Shown piece by piece: positions 21,909 to 32,185 of a DNA stretch of 64,000 bases (position 1 is its first letter; each line of letters opens with the position of its first letter). The DNA comes from Psychrosphaera sp. B3R10 (GTDB lineage Bacteria; Pseudomonadota; Gammaproteobacteria; Enterobacterales; Alteromonadaceae): assembly GCF_018861025.1 (NCBI RefSeq), contig NZ_JAHKQH010000007.1, forward strand, positions 297,652-361,651, read 5' to 3'. Position numbers and translations under genes: made by a program. A model generated the notes under the pieces. It saw only the letters and a program-made list of their open reading frames with translations, was not told the DNA's origin and ran no database searches.

Positions 21909-22176
21909 ACCAACCACTTCATCACTGTATTTTTAGACAGTATAACCTGTTGACAATAAATTTCACGATTGATTAGGTACAGTTTTATTAGAATAGAACA
22001 AACAATCGACTATTTACGAAAATCAAAGATGATCCTATTCTTTGATTTTGGTAGAATGCGCGGCTTTAGTTATTAGCGGTATTACTAACCTACCTCTAAT
22101 GAAAATAATCGAAGCAAATAATGTTAATAAATGCTGACTAAGCATTTATTCCATTTACGTAAATACGGCGGATGAA

Positions 22177-22662
22177 ATGAAACGAGTAGCAATTGTTATG
22201 GGTTCACAATCAGATGGACCAACGATGAAACATGCAGCAGAAATGCTTGACCAATTTGGCATTGAATACCATGCCCAAGTAGTGTCTGCACACCGTACTC
22301 CGCACTTATTACAAGAATTTGCAGAAACTGCCGAAGAAAAAGGTTACCAAGTCATTATAGCTGGTGCGGGTGGGGCTGCTCATTTACCTGGCATGATTGC
22401 CGCGTTCACACACATCCCAGTGTTAGGTGTCCCGGTTAAGTCGAGTAAATTAAGTGGTGTCGACTCACTCTATTCAATCGTGCAAATGCCAAAAGGTGTT
22501 GCAGTAGGCACGTTAGCTATTGGTGAAGCCGGTGCCGGGAACGCGGGTTTATTAGCAGCGCAAATCATTGGTTTAAATGACCCGGCAGTTACGGAAAAAG
22601 TAAAAGCGTTCCGCATTGCGCAAACTAAAGATGTATTAGAAAACCACAAACTCGACTTTTAA
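22177..22662 (+). CDS. purE: N5-carboxyaminoimidazole ribonucleotide mutase
   Basis: 161 residues. Class I PurE converts N5-CAIR to CAIR in purine synthesis. Motifs [19 protein letters not shown] and the glycine-rich [11 protein letters not shown] are intact. It is followed 75 bp later by purK, its pathway partner. The gap holds an imperfect hairpin with arms AGGTGG/CCACCT (22679-22702) and no T-tract, so readthrough is expected. Confidence 0.97.
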   Translation: MKRVAIVMGSQSDGPTMKHAAEMLDQFGIEYHAQVVSAHRTPHLLQEFAETAEEKGYQVIIAGAGGAAHLPGMIAAFTHIPVLGVPVKSSKLSGVDSLYSIVQMPKGVAVGTLAIGEAGAGNAGLLAAQIIGLNDPAVTEKVKAFRIAQTKDVLENHKLDF

Positions 22663-22737
22663 TTCGAGTTTACCTATCAGGTGGTGGCTCGCGTCTCCAC
22701 CTATAATTAGATCCTTTTAAATTAAAGCGACACAACA

Positions 22738-23910
22738 ATGACCCATAAATTTTCAGGCAATGCAGATTATTTAAATAATGGTAACGACCTCGTTGTCGTA
22801 TTAGGTCACGGGCAACTTGCTCGCATGATGTATTTAGCCGCAAGTCAGCTAGGCATTAATATTATTGCTGTAGACGCAGACAGGTTATGTTGTGTTAATC
22901 CTGTCGACAAAACTGTATTAGCAGTTGATGTTGAAACGGCTTTTGCTCACTGCATTGCAATCACGTCAGAATTTGAACACCTACCTAAAGAATTGTTGGC
23001 GACTGCGCAGGCAACCGGAAAATTGCGTCCAGGGGCAAATTCTATTGCTGCCGGTGCTGATAGAATTGTCGAGAAGCAACTATTAAGCTCACTTTCGATA
23101 CCAAACTGCACACACCGTATTATCCACTCGGTAGATGATTTAACTGAAGCCTATAAAACATTAGGTCCAAAAGTCATCTTAAAAACGAGCCGTGACGGTT
23201 ATGATGGATATGGTCAATGGCGTATATTTTCAGAACGTGATTTTGCATCGATAAGCAACGAGCTGAGCACTTTTGATTTTGGCCACATGCCACTTATCGC
23301 AGAGCAATGCATTGAATTTGAAAGAGAAATCTCATTACTAGGTATTACCGACATCAAAGGTAAACATCACTATTATCCTTTGACCGAGAATCATCACGGT
23401 GATGGTCAACTTGTTTTGTCATTAGCGCCTGCGCCAAATAACAGTGACGAATTGCAAAACAAAGCTCAACAAATTCATCAAAGCATCGCCAATGAATTAA
23501 ATTATGTTGGCGTGCTAGCCATCGAGTTATTCCAAGTTGGTGATACATTATTGGTAAATGAAATTGCCCCAAGAGTGCATAATTCAGGTCACTGGACACA
23601 ACAAGGTTGCCAGGTAAGCCAGTTTGAAAACCACATTCGAGCGGTTGCAGGTTTAACTGTGACAGGCACAACAACCGACAAACAGGTGGCTATGGTCAAT
23701 TATGTTGGTGAAGCAAAACCAAGTAAAACGCTACAGGCCATCGAAAACACCCACTTACATTGGTACGACAAATCAGTTCGTGCAAAACGTAAAATGGGTC
23801 ACATCAATGTTGTGGCTAATACAGTTACTGAGTTACAAACAACTTTGAAACAGGTAAAAAGCCAATTGCCTGAATCTCTCGCTAAAAATTTAGCAAAGGT
23901 TGTCGACTAA
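22738..23910 (+). CDS. purK: N5-carboxyaminoimidazole ribonucleotide synthase
   Basis: 390 residues, ATP-grasp enzyme. It makes N5-CAIR from AIR, bicarbonate and ATP, feeding PurE. The N-terminal LGHGQLARMM, the ATP-grasp segment LKTSRDGYDGYGQW, and the metal-site region NEIAPRVHNSGHWT are all present. It is the second gene of purE-purK and ends before a strong terminator. Confidence 0.97.
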   Translation: MTHKFSGNADYLNNGNDLVVVLGHGQLARMMYLAASQLGINIIAVDADRLCCVNPVDKTVLAVDVETAFAHCIAITSEFEHLPKELLATAQATGKLRPGANSIAAGADRIVEKQLLSSLSIPNCTHRIIHSVDDLTEAYKTLGPKVILKTSRDGYDGYGQWRIFSERDFASISNELSTFDFGHMPLIAEQCIEFEREISLLGITDIKGKHHYYPLTENHHGDGQLVLSLAPAPNNSDELQNKAQQIHQSIANELNYVGVLAIELFQVGDTLLVNEIAPRVHNSGHWTQQGCQVSQFENHIRAVAGLTVTGTTTDKQVAMVNYVGEAKPSKTLQAIENTHLHWYDKSVRAKRKMGHINVVANTVTELQTTLKQVKSQLPESLAKNLAKVVD

Positions 23911-23920
23911 AAAGCAAATT

Positions 23921-23954
23921 GGGTGAACAGATCGCGGTTTGTTCGCCCGTTTTT
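23921..23954 (+). terminator. Terminator of purEK
   Basis: GGGTGAACA (23921-23929) pairs with TGTTCGCCC (23940-23948), with one T-G wobble; GTTTTTAA follows. It lies 10 bases after the purK stop. Confidence 0.88.
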
Positions 23955-24215
23955 AATGACTGTCATAATCCATCCATTTTTAATAATACATACTGATTAA
24001 TATCAGTTTTTATACCCCTTATTTGCAGCACAGTTACCATTTACCTCTTCTTTAATTAAGTGAATAAAATCAAAGAATTCAAATCAACAGCTAAGACCAC
24101 TTTAACAAATTTCCAAACTTTGTTTATTAGCCATCGATTTCCCTATATCCTTAGCGCTCGCAGAATCACAACAAAAATAACCTGTGAATAGAGACTGAAA
24201 ATAGGAACTAAATAA
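23955..24215. other. Intergenic region upstream of the carbonic anhydrase gene
   Basis: About 260 AT-rich bases. No ORF, RNA or clear palindrome is seen. An AGGA ribosome site precedes the ATG at 24216. Confidence 0.4.
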
Positions 24216-24827
24216 ATGCCGAAGTTTATTGATGGGCTCAAACGATTCCAACAAGAAGTATACCCAATGCATAAAGCGCGTTTTGAGAAACTTGCTGATT
24301 ACCAAAACCCAGACGTATTGTTTATTACCTGTTCGGACTCAAGGATTGATCCTAACTTAATTACTCAAAGTAACCCCGGAGAACTGTTTATCTGCCGAAA
24401 CGCAGGTAACATAGTACCGCCACATTCAAATGAAACGGGTGGAATGACCGCTTCAATTGAATATGCAGTGTCAGTATTAGGTGTAAAACATATTGTGATC
24501 TGTGGTCACAGTAATTGTGGAGCAATGACAGCTGCGATGCAGCCCGAAACCGTTAAAAATTTACCCCATGTAAAAATTTGGTTAGATCATTGCCGAGCGG
24601 CTAAAGAAGCAGTTGAACATCAACATAATGATTGTTTAGGGGATCACCATTTAGACGAAGTCACTAAACAAAACGTTGTCTTGCAACTGCGTCACTTATC
24701 TACCCACCCTGCGGTCTTTACTAAGTTATACAGTAACGAATTACAACTACATGGTTGGGTATATGACATAAAGTCAGGTAAAATCGAAGTTTATAATAGA
24801 GACAGTAAAGAGTTTTCTGAACTTTAA
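24216..24827 (+). CDS. can: Beta-class carbonic anhydrase
   Basis: 203 residues. It interconverts CO2 and bicarbonate in the cytoplasm with zinc. The zinc ligands and dyad fit: C39, D41 and R43 in CSDSR, then H98 and C101 in HSNCGAM. Spacing matches the plant-type (clade B) beta enzymes such as E. coli Can. Bicarbonate supply would serve PurK, encoded just upstream, and carboxylases. Apparently monocistronic or cotranscribed with rlmF 37 bp later. Confidence 0.95.
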   Translation: MPKFIDGLKRFQQEVYPMHKARFEKLADYQNPDVLFITCSDSRIDPNLITQSNPGELFICRNAGNIVPPHSNETGGMTASIEYAVSVLGVKHIVICGHSNCGAMTAAMQPETVKNLPHVKIWLDHCRAAKEAVEHQHNDCLGDHHLDEVTKQNVVLQLRHLSTHPAVFTKLYSNELQLHGWVYDIKSGKIEVYNRDSKEFSEL

Positions 24828-24864
24828 CTATCATTAGTTAACCCAACTAAAATTAAGTGATACC

Positions 24865-25812
24865 TTGCAAAAATCAAAGCTTCATCCTAGAAATCGACAC
24901 ACATCTGAAAATGGTGTCGGTTACGATTTCACTGAGCTGTGTAAGGTAAACCCAACCTTAACATCGTATTTAAAGACAAACCCTAAAGGGATTGCTACGA
25001 TCAATTTTGCTGACGATATCGCAGTAAAAGAGCTTAATAAGTCTCTTTTATTATCGATGTACGGTTTAGTCGCTTGGGATTTACCAGAACAATTTTTATG
25101 CCCGCCTATCCCAGGGCGTGCAGATTACATTCATTATTTGGCGGACCTAATTCAAACGTCCACCAAAATAAAAAAAATCGTTAATCGCAAAATCAAAGGC
25201 TTAGACATAGGTACTGGGGCGAATCTCGTATATCCCATTATTGGTAACCACGAATACCAATGGCAGTTTGTAGGCACTGACATCGACCCTGATTCTATCA
25301 ATTGGGCAAAACAATTATCACAATTTAACCCAAAGCTTAAATCAGCATTAAAATTACGTATGCAAACGAATTCATTGCATGTTTTAGACGGTATTATTAA
25401 ACAAAATGATAGGTTTACGTTTAGCATGTGTAATCCGCCTTTTCATTCATCTCAAGAAGAAGCGGAACAAGGTTCAAAACGAAAAATACAAAATCTGAAC
25501 AAAGGTAAAAACACTAGTTCAAAAGATTTGAAGCTCAACTTCGGCGGCCGCAGTAATGAACTATGGTGTGAAGGCGGTGAGATTAGTTTTGTCCAAAATA
25601 TGGTAAGGGAAAGTCAACAATTTGGATCACAAGTACTGTGGTTTACATCGCTGATTTCAAAAAAACAAAACCTTCCTGCCATATACACAGCATTAAATCA
25701 GGTAAAAGCAGTCCAGGTAAAAACAGTCGACATGGCGCAAGGCAATAAAGTAAGCCGATTTGTCGCGTGGAGTTTTTTGACGTCGGAGCAACATAAACAT
25801 TGGTTCGACTAA
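24865..25812 (+). CDS. rlmF: 23S rRNA (adenine-1618-N6)-methyltransferase
   Basis: 315 residues with a TTG start at 24865. The N-terminus LHPRNRH, the segment CPPIPGRADYIHYLADL, the SAM-binding LDIGTGANLVYP, and the catalytic NPPF motif (near residue 190, followed by HSS) all match RlmF. It methylates A1618 of 23S rRNA at N6 using SAM. The start codon is inferred from the family N-terminus; there is no better ATG nearby. Confidence 0.94.
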   Translation: MQKSKLHPRNRHTSENGVGYDFTELCKVNPTLTSYLKTNPKGIATINFADDIAVKELNKSLLLSMYGLVAWDLPEQFLCPPIPGRADYIHYLADLIQTSTKIKKIVNRKIKGLDIGTGANLVYPIIGNHEYQWQFVGTDIDPDSINWAKQLSQFNPKLKSALKLRMQTNSLHVLDGIIKQNDRFTFSMCNPPFHSSQEEAEQGSKRKIQNLNKGKNTSSKDLKLNFGGRSNELWCEGGEISFVQNMVRESQQFGSQVLWFTSLISKKQNLPAIYTALNQVKAVQVKTVDMAQGNKVSRFVAWSFLTSEQHKHWFD

Positions 25813-25849
25813 TTAAGCCGCTGCCTCACCTTTAACAGGGAACAAACGC

Positions 25850-28627
25850 ATGTTTAATTTATTAACCAAAGTAATTGTTGTTTTAACCGTTATAACAACA
25901 ACCTATTCTATTTCTGGCTGTACACAAAAAGAGTCAAATTCAAGCTCTATTGATTCAGCCAAATTTGCCAATGACGCCCATTGGCTCGAAGCAAATATCA
26001 TTGCTTTAGACTCTCCTACTAACGTAAAACAAGTCACATTACATTCTACGTTAATTGACGGCATGGAAGTAACGACAATTTTCAGAGCTGTCAAATTTCC
26101 TGCGCGACTTAGTGAAAAGTTTCCGCATCTAAGTCACCTCAATGCTTTTGAATCAAAGGAACTTCCTGACGTTAAACGCCTTCTAAAAAGTAAAAATCGA
26201 GTCATCTATACGCCACAAGGCAGCTCGCAGCAAACCACCAAGTTGCAGCAATACGGCGCGATTGACCACCTTTATACCGCGTCTTTTGATGATGCCGACG
26301 AGATAAACGATTTTGGCGCATCAGTACTCCCTAAAGAGGTTCAATTTAAGCTTTGGGCACCAACAGCTGTGTCTGTTAATGTATTGCTTTTTGATAAAAA
26401 CAAACAGCCACTAACTCCTGCAAAACTGGCGATGGTCGAAGATAACAAAACAGGCACTTGGGCAATAAAAGGTCCCGCTTCTTTGATATCACAGTATTAC
26501 CAATATCAGCTGACTTTATTTCATCCGGCCACTGACCAATTTGAAACCGTTACCGTAACTGACCCTTACAGCTTAAGTTTGTCACGAAATAGTAAGTACA
26601 GCCAAATTGTCGATTTAACTTCTGTTGCAACTAAGCCCCTTGGTTGGGATTCACACTCCATTCCAACAGTGGAAGCACCTGAAGATCTTATTTTGTATGA
26701 AACCCATATTAAAGATTTTAGCGCCTCAGATACCGCACTAAGCAACAACTTGTTTAAAGGTAAATATAAGGCATTTTCAGAAACCGATAGCTTTGGGATG
26801 AAACATTTAGCCATGCTTAAAGAAGCCGGGTTAAATACCATTCACCTCTTACCCACGTATGACTTATCAACAATTAATGAAGACCCTCGCATTGCTATTA
26901 GCCTAGACGACCCTATGACTAAGGTGTGCCAGCAATTTCCTGAGTTGAGTGCTTGTTTAAACTTGGAGACAAATGAGACTCTGCGTCAGAAGTTACAAAG
27001 TTACGATCCAAGAACCGGTGACGCACAAGCGCTCGTTGAGAAAATTCGTGGAAATGACGACTACAACTGGGGATATGACCCATTCCACTATACTGTACCA
27101 GAGGGAAGTTACGCGGTGGATCCTGAGGGTATTAATCGAATTGTTGAATTTAGAGAAATGGTGCAAAGCCTTCACTCTAAAGGTTTTAGAGTCATCATGG
27201 ACGTTGTATACAATCACACATTTGCATCTGGATTAGCTGAAAAATCTGTTCTAGATAAAGTTGTGCCGGGGTACTACCATCGCCTCAATATCAAAACAGG
27301 TGAAATTGAACAATCAACCTGTTGTGACAATAGTGCAACTGAACATGCCATGATGGCTAAACTAATGAAAGATTCATTGGTGGTTTGGGCAAGAGATTAC
27401 AAAATTGACGGCTTCCGTTTTGATTTGATGGGACACCAACCAAAATCAGCGATGTTGGAAAGCCGCAAAGCCGTTCAACAAGTTGACTCTGATACTTACT
27501 TTTATGGTGAAGGCTGGAATTTTGGTGAAGTTGGCAACAACGCCCAATTTGTTCAAGCAAGTCAGCAAGAACTCAGTGGCACGGAAATTGGCACATTTAC
27601 CGACCGTCTGCGAGATGCAATACGTGGCGGTAATTTTCAAACGAACGCAGAGAAACTCCGCTTTGATCAGGGAATTGGTAATGGCTTGTATGTTGTACCA
27701 AACGAAATGCAAAGAGGAAACAATCAACAAGCTCATTATAATAACTCGATGGACATCGTTCGTTTAGGGCTAGCTGCGAATTTAAAGACGTTTAGCTTCA
27801 ATGACATTAACGGGCAACTTATTGCTGGCACTAACGTTCTATACGGCGGTAATCCTGCGGGTTATGCGTCAGACCCTGCTGATACGATTAATTATGTTTC
27901 AAAACATGATAATCAAACATTGTGGGACAATCATCAATATAGACTGCCGTTTAATATGACAAGTGATGATAGGGTAAGGATTCAATCTCAGTCGTTGTCA
28001 TACGCTCTGTTAGCGCAAGGTATACCGTTTTTACATATGGGATCTGAATTGCTCCGCTCTAAAGCTTTTTTGCGCGACAGCTACGATTACGGCGATTGGT
28101 TTAATAAAGTTGATTTTAGTTACCAAACAAACAACTACGACGTGGGATTACCGCCTGCGGAAAAAGACCAAGATAATTGGCCAATTATTTCGAAAATCTT
28201 AGATAAAAACGGCAACAATGACGATGTAAGCCCCGCTCAAATTGAACGTAGTGCTAACATATTTGCGGACTTTATCAGGATCAGAACCAGTTCTGCGCTA
28301 TTCCGATTGAGAACAGCGGAGCAAATAAATCAAAATGTGCAATTTATGAATACTGGCCCACAACATGTTGCTGGTTTAATTGTCATGAAAATAAACGACG
28401 TAAATGTGGGTGACACAACAAAAGGTCAACTAGACCCTAACTATGACTCCATTGTTGTGATTTTTAACAATAACGCGACGAGCCAAAAAATATCGATTCC
28501 TCAGGCAAATAAGTACAAGTTACATCCGGTACAACGCAATGGCTTTGACGATATTGTCAAACAAACACACATTGCCGATACAACAGTAACAATACCCGCC
28601 TATACAACTGCCGTACTTGTCAGATAA
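25850..28627 (+). CDS. pulA: Pullulanase-type alpha-1,6-glucosidase lipoprotein
   Basis: 925 residues. A lipoprotein signal peptide ends in ISGC with the lipidated Cys at 24, so it is membrane-anchored after Lsp cleavage. N-terminal carbohydrate-binding/E-set type domains precede a GH13 barrel. The pullulanase signature YNWGYDP is near residue 405. The nucleophile region DGFRFDLMG, the acid region YFYGEGWNFG, and SKHDNQT are present. It debranches alpha-1,6 links in pullulan, glycogen or starch. Unlike many starch loci there are no transporter or amylase genes nearby. Followed by a terminator and tRNA-Pro. Confidence 0.93.
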   Translation: MFNLLTKVIVVLTVITTTYSISGCTQKESNSSSIDSAKFANDAHWLEANIIALDSPTNVKQVTLHSTLIDGMEVTTIFRAVKFPARLSEKFPHLSHLNAFESKELPDVKRLLKSKNRVIYTPQGSSQQTTKLQQYGAIDHLYTASFDDADEINDFGASVLPKEVQFKLWAPTAVSVNVLLFDKNKQPLTPAKLAMVEDNKTGTWAIKGPASLISQYYQYQLTLFHPATDQFETVTVTDPYSLSLSRNSKYSQIVDLTSVATKPLGWDSHSIPTVEAPEDLILYETHIKDFSASDTALSNNLFKGKYKAFSETDSFGMKHLAMLKEAGLNTIHLLPTYDLSTINEDPRIAISLDDPMTKVCQQFPELSACLNLETNETLRQKLQSYDPRTGDAQALVEKIRGNDDYNWGYDPFHYTVPEGSYAVDPEGINRIVEFREMVQSLHSKGFRVIMDVVYNHTFASGLAEKSVLDKVVPGYYHRLNIKTGEIEQSTCCDNSATEHAMMAKLMKDSLVVWARDYKIDGFRFDLMGHQPKSAMLESRKAVQQVDSDTYFYGEGWNFGEVGNNAQFVQASQQELSGTEIGTFTDRLRDAIRGGNFQTNAEKLRFDQGIGNGLYVVPNEMQRGNNQQAHYNNSMDIVRLGLAANLKTFSFNDINGQLIAGTNVLYGGNPAGYASDPADTINYVSKHDNQTLWDNHQYRLPFNMTSDDRVRIQSQSLSYALLAQGIPFLHMGSELLRSKAFLRDSYDYGDWFNKVDFSYQTNNYDVGLPPAEKDQDNWPIISKILDKNGNNDDVSPAQIERSANIFADFIRIRTSSALFRLRTAEQINQNVQFMNTGPQHVAGLIVMKINDVNVGDTTKGQLDPNYDSIVVIFNNNATSQKISIPQANKYKLHPVQRNGFDDIVKQTHIADTTVTIPAYTTAVLVR

Positions 28628-28644
28628 TCGCCAGAAAGAATAAC

Positions 28645-28674
28645 AGCTAAGTCCAGGGTTGGGCTTGGCTTTTA
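28645..28674 (+). terminator. Terminator of the pullulanase gene
   Basis: Arms AGCTAAGTCC (28645-28654) and GGGCTTGGCT (28661-28670) pair over ten positions with two G-T wobbles; loop AGGGTT; TTTATT follows. Confidence 0.75.
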
Positions 28675-28730
28675 TTGCTTCGCCAATCGACCATTAATTA
28701 GCCGAACAAAACATTAGTATAATTAACAGG

Positions 28731-28758
28731 TTGCAATTCAGCCGCAGTTTTATATTAT
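28731..28758 (+). promoter_or_regulatory. Promoter of tRNA-Pro
   Basis: TTGCAA at 28731-28736, a 16-base spacer, TATTAT at 28753-28758, then a C-rich discriminator (CCCCTGCG). The distance to the tRNA 5' end is 19 bases. Confidence 0.65.
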
Positions 28759-28777
28759 CCCCTGCGTACACTAGTGT

Positions 28778-28854
28778 CGGACTGTAGCGCAGCTTGGTAG
28801 CGCACTGTCATGGGGTGTCAGGGGTCGCCAGTTCGAATCTGGCCAGTCCGACCA
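28778..28854 (+). tRNA. tRNA-Pro (anticodon GGG)
   Basis: 77 bases including the encoded CCA. The acceptor arm CGGACTG pairs with CAGTCCG, the D-arm is GCGC...GCGC, the T-arm has GTTCGAATC. The anticodon loop reads ATGGGGT with GGG after T33 and G37 after it, as in E. coli tRNA-Pro(GGG), which it closely follows. It is a lone tRNA gene with its own promoter. No integrase is next to it. Confidence 0.96.
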
Positions 28855-29194
28855 ATTTTAAAGGCTTTCAGAGCATCTCTGAATTTGCCGCCCACTCATT
28901 CAGTTATTCTTTTATCCGTTATAAATTAAAATTGGTGAAGCGGATCCATTTTATCTTATAGAAAATACGGATCAATTGAGTTGATTTGTTTTAGTCTTAG
29001 CTTCAACTCTACCTTCGCTCTAATTATTGCCTATTAATTAAACACTCCTTGACGTAAATCTAAAAAGTGTCGACTATTTTTCCTTTCTATTTGATGTATA
29101 TCAACAAAAACAACGTCTTTTAAATCTACTGCCATTAATCAACTATACTTAGCTCTATTCACGGATTTATCATTGATTTACTGGCAAGGGAACT
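28855..29194. other. Intergenic region after tRNA-Pro
   Basis: A weak hairpin TCAGAG/CTCTGA lies at 28868-28882, possibly the tRNA transcript end, though its T-tract is poor. The remaining 300 bases are AT-rich with no ORF. AAGGGA precedes the next start at 29195. Confidence 0.4.
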
Positions 29195-30313
29195 ATGGAA
29201 AACCGACTCAATACGTTTTTATCTCAAACATTTTTAACCAAGAATGAAGCTGCCCAGGAATTTTTGGAAATCTTTATTGGGGTTACAAACAGTATCTATG
29301 GTTACATTCACTTTATTGATGAAAATGTCGATAACTTTAGCTTAACGGTTTGGTCAAAATCAGTTATTTCAAAAATGGAAAATGGGTATAAAAAGTTCAG
29401 CTATTTACCCAATGTAGGCCCTTGGTCAGAGTCAATTAAAGTCAAAAAAGTATTACGAATGCCGAATAAGGACCAAAAATATTATCAGTCATTTTTTCCA
29501 CACCCCTTAGACGAAATTGCTGAATATATATGTTTCCCACTCATTATCGAAAGCAAAGTCATTGCCGTAATTGGCGCCGCAAGCGACAATCATTATAACT
29601 CTGAAACAGTCGCCAACATTTCAAAGATATTTAGAAAAAACGTTCGCAAACTTCGTCGTAAATTTGAGACTGCAGAAGATCATTATCTCGACCTTAAAGC
29701 AAATTTCCAGTCACTTTCCAACGATACAATTTTAGTTGAAATGTTAATGGCCATTTCAAATGCCCTTGAACTCAGAGACGCTTATACAACCCACCATCAG
29801 AAAAATGTTGCCCATATAAGTGAGCAAATAGCGATAGAGCTTGGATTAAAGGCCGATCGAGTTTTTGGCCTTAGAATTGGCGCGTTAATTCATGACTTAG
29901 GTAAAATCGTAATTCCATCACAATTACTGAACAAAAGTGGCAAAATAGAACAAGCGGAATTTGAATATTTAAAATTGCATGCAGAAAAAGGTGCATTTAT
30001 TTTGAAAGATGCCCATTTCCCATGGCCCATTCAAAAAATGGTAGGCCAGCATCATGAGCGATTAGATGGTTCAGGTTATCCGTTAGGACTAAAAGAAAAC
30101 GAAATCATTCTGGAAGCAAAAATAATTGCAGTAGCAGATACATACGATGCAATGGCAAATGATCGACCTTATCGAGAACGCCCCGGCATTGCAAAAGCAA
30201 TTGCAACACTCCAAGCCGGGCGAATGACAAAGTATGACCCTTATGTTTTGGATGCTTTTATTTCCTGCTTTGAACGAGACCCAACATTCGGTGGTCGTTA
30301 TAAATTAGATTAA
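29195..30313 (+). CDS. GAF-like / HD-GYP domain protein, probable cyclic-di-GMP phosphodiesterase
   Basis: 372 residues, no membrane segment. The first 150 or so residues look like a divergent GAF sensor domain. The C-terminal half is an HD-GYP domain: HDLGK at about 232-236 and HHERLDGSGYP at about 285-295, so both the HD metal site and the GYP motif are intact. Such proteins hydrolyse cyclic di-GMP (some also hybrid cGAMP), lowering the signal for biofilm or raising motility. The pilus operon in this window is a plausible but unproven output. AAGGGA gives a good ribosome site. Confidence 0.85.
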   Translation: MENRLNTFLSQTFLTKNEAAQEFLEIFIGVTNSIYGYIHFIDENVDNFSLTVWSKSVISKMENGYKKFSYLPNVGPWSESIKVKKVLRMPNKDQKYYQSFFPHPLDEIAEYICFPLIIESKVIAVIGAASDNHYNSETVANISKIFRKNVRKLRRKFETAEDHYLDLKANFQSLSNDTILVEMLMAISNALELRDAYTTHHQKNVAHISEQIAIELGLKADRVFGLRIGALIHDLGKIVIPSQLLNKSGKIEQAEFEYLKLHAEKGAFILKDAHFPWPIQKMVGQHHERLDGSGYPLGLKENEIILEAKIIAVADTYDAMANDRPYRERPGIAKAIATLQAGRMTKYDPYVLDAFISCFERDPTFGGRYKLD

Positions 30314-30594
30314 CACGTGGCAATTGCGTACTGTATCGCATTTTGCCAAACTCCTAGTTCATTTTATTCAAATGGAGCTTTTTAAAATAACACGGTTTAA
30401 ACCTCATGACAGATCCCCACAATAACGAAAATCGAAAGTCGTATTTTGCGTGTCAACCAATCGGCGCCAATCATCCTTGATTTAAAAGATCAACTATCCA
30501 AAAAAAGCTAAGTAAAAACTACTTTTAGAAGCTGTTGAAAAGCCTATAATGAATTGCTTTGCAAATCGTTATCGCCAAACGCCATTGTCTCAAT
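30314..30594. other. Intergenic region before the AEC permease
   Basis: About 280 AT-rich bases without a credible ORF or RNA. A TATAAT at 30545 has no clear -35. Confidence 0.4.
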
Positions 30595-30603
30595 TGGTAT
30601 AAT
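30595..30603 (+). promoter_or_regulatory. Extended -10 promoter of the AEC permease gene
   Basis: TGG directly before a perfect TATAAT gives the extended -10 pattern. No good -35 is visible, which extended -10 promoters tolerate. It lies 54 bases before the start codon. Confidence 0.5.
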
Positions 30604-30656
30604 AGACGGTCAAAGCGTAAGAGACATTATTTGGATAACTCAACCTTAGGAATTTC

Positions 30657-31580
30657 ATGAATTTAGAATTGGTCATTGGTGCTTTTGAAATCACACTTCC
30701 TATTTTGTTTATTTTACTGTTAGGTGGTTGGTTTAAACATAAAACATGGATCAGTGATGGCTTTGTCTCTTCTGGTAATACCCTCGTTTTCAACATCAGT
30801 TTGCCTTGTTTACTTTATTTAAATGTTTCTCAAAATTCGATTTCGACAAACCTCAATTTACCGCTCATCGGATTTGCCATCGTAGCGACAATTGTGACTG
30901 TGGTCGTCGTTTGGCTATTTTACCGTAAGCAACCCGACGCCGGCCAACGTGGCGTACTAGCGCAATGTGCATACCGAGGAAATATGGCTATCATAGGCTT
31001 GGCGTTGTGTGAGCGTGCTTTAGGACAAGATATTTTAGGGAAGGCTGCAATTTACCTCGCCTTTCTAACCATTTTATATAATCTGATCGCTGTTGTTTTA
31101 TTGACGACATTTAATCGAAAAATTTTATTTACCATCGCTAAAAATCCATTAATTATTTCAATTGTTCTCGGCCTTATCAGCTCGTCTAGTGAAATACATC
31201 CACCGCAGGTGGTCATCACGTCAATGGCGTACTTAGGTAAACTTACATTGCCCCTCGCTTTATTGTGTTTAGGAGCGAGTTTACAGTGGCAAAGCTTTAA
31301 GCAAAATCATAGAGATGCGATTGCTATTACGTTTCTTAAACTGATATTAATTCCGCTCTTAACGATGTGGGCCGCGATTCCTTTTGGCTTTGATAAAACG
31401 GATACGACATTACTGTTTTTTATGGTCTCTGCACCCACTGCAGTTGCAGCTTACGTCATGGCCAATAAAATGACATCCCATGGGGCACTCTCTGCCGAGA
31501 TCGTCGCGCTATCAACGTTAGTGAGTCCATTTACAATAGCGATTGGTTACTACTTATTAAAAGTATTTGGCATGGCCTAA
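30657..31580 (+). CDS. AEC-family (auxin efflux carrier-like) permease
   Basis: 307 residues with about ten hydrophobic helices. The N-terminal pattern LPILFILLLGGWFKHK and the central inverted repeat fit bacterial AEC transporters, whose known substrates include malate, malonate and other organic anions. The substrate here cannot be told. AGGA precedes the ATG. Confidence 0.82.
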   Translation: MNLELVIGAFEITLPILFILLLGGWFKHKTWISDGFVSSGNTLVFNISLPCLLYLNVSQNSISTNLNLPLIGFAIVATIVTVVVVWLFYRKQPDAGQRGVLAQCAYRGNMAIIGLALCERALGQDILGKAAIYLAFLTILYNLIAVVLLTTFNRKILFTIAKNPLIISIVLGLISSSSEIHPPQVVITSMAYLGKLTLPLALLCLGASLQWQSFKQNHRDAIAITFLKLILIPLLTMWAAIPFGFDKTDTTLLFFMVSAPTAVAAYVMANKMTSHGALSAEIVALSTLVSPFTIAIGYYLLKVFGMA

Positions 31581-31608
31581 ATCTAATCCTTGTATGCCAG
31601 CTTAATAT

Positions 31609-32106
31609 TCAACATAAGTGTGTGGGTAATATAGGGGTGTACTTATCAACACTTCTTATTAGTAAATTTGCCGTTAAGGCTTCTACACCATAAACTTGCG
31701 TGTGAACCTTATAGCGCCCCTTAATCGTGGTCATGAGGAGTTCAAAGTCTCCGTCACCAGATAATAAAATAACGGTATCAACTTGTGGTGCGGCATCCAT
31801 GACATCTATTGTGATCCCTACATCCCAATCCCCTTTCGCGCTGCCGTCTTTTCGTTGGATATAAGGCTTTAGTTTCACGTCAAAGCCTATATGCCTCAGG
31901 GCATCTTGAAACTTCTTTTGGCCATCATTTTCACTCGCAATGGCATACGCATATGCATTTTTGATTTCGCCTTGGTACGAAAGTGTCTGCCAAAACTTAC
32001 GGTAATCAAACGATTTCCCAAAGGCTTGTTTGGTCGTGTAATAGATGTTTTGTACATCAACAAATATTGCAATTTTTCCTAAATTTTCCTGACCCGTTTT
32101 TGCCAT
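31609..32106 (-). CDS. NYN-domain protein (LabA/DUF88 type)
   Basis: 165 residues. The N-terminus IAIFVDVQNIYYTTKQ carries the conserved Asp/Asn, and LLSGDGDFELLM holds the second acidic pair of the NYN (PIN-like) nuclease fold. Members are predicted or shown to be RNases; the bacterial LabA-like group is mostly uncharacterised. It is convergent with the AEC gene and in the same direction as the small gene at 32186, 79 bp away. Confidence 0.82.
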   Translation of the reverse strand: MAKTGQENLGKIAIFVDVQNIYYTTKQAFGKSFDYRKFWQTLSYQGEIKNAYAYAIASENDGQKKFQDALRHIGFDVKLKPYIQRKDGSAKGDWDVGITIDVMDAAPQVDTVILLSGDGDFELLMTTIKGRYKVHTQVYGVEALTANLLIRSVDKYTPILPTHLC

Positions 32107-32185
32107 GATGTTATAAATGCCCTATTTTAATGTTGTGATGTTTGCTGTTTAGAATAATGCTAAGAAAGATCTAATAATTTGATGT

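Noticed and set aside
28778..29194. tRNA-Pro as an attachment site of a genomic island.
   Set aside because: No integrase gene and no repeat of the tRNA 3' end was noticed nearby; flanking genes look native.
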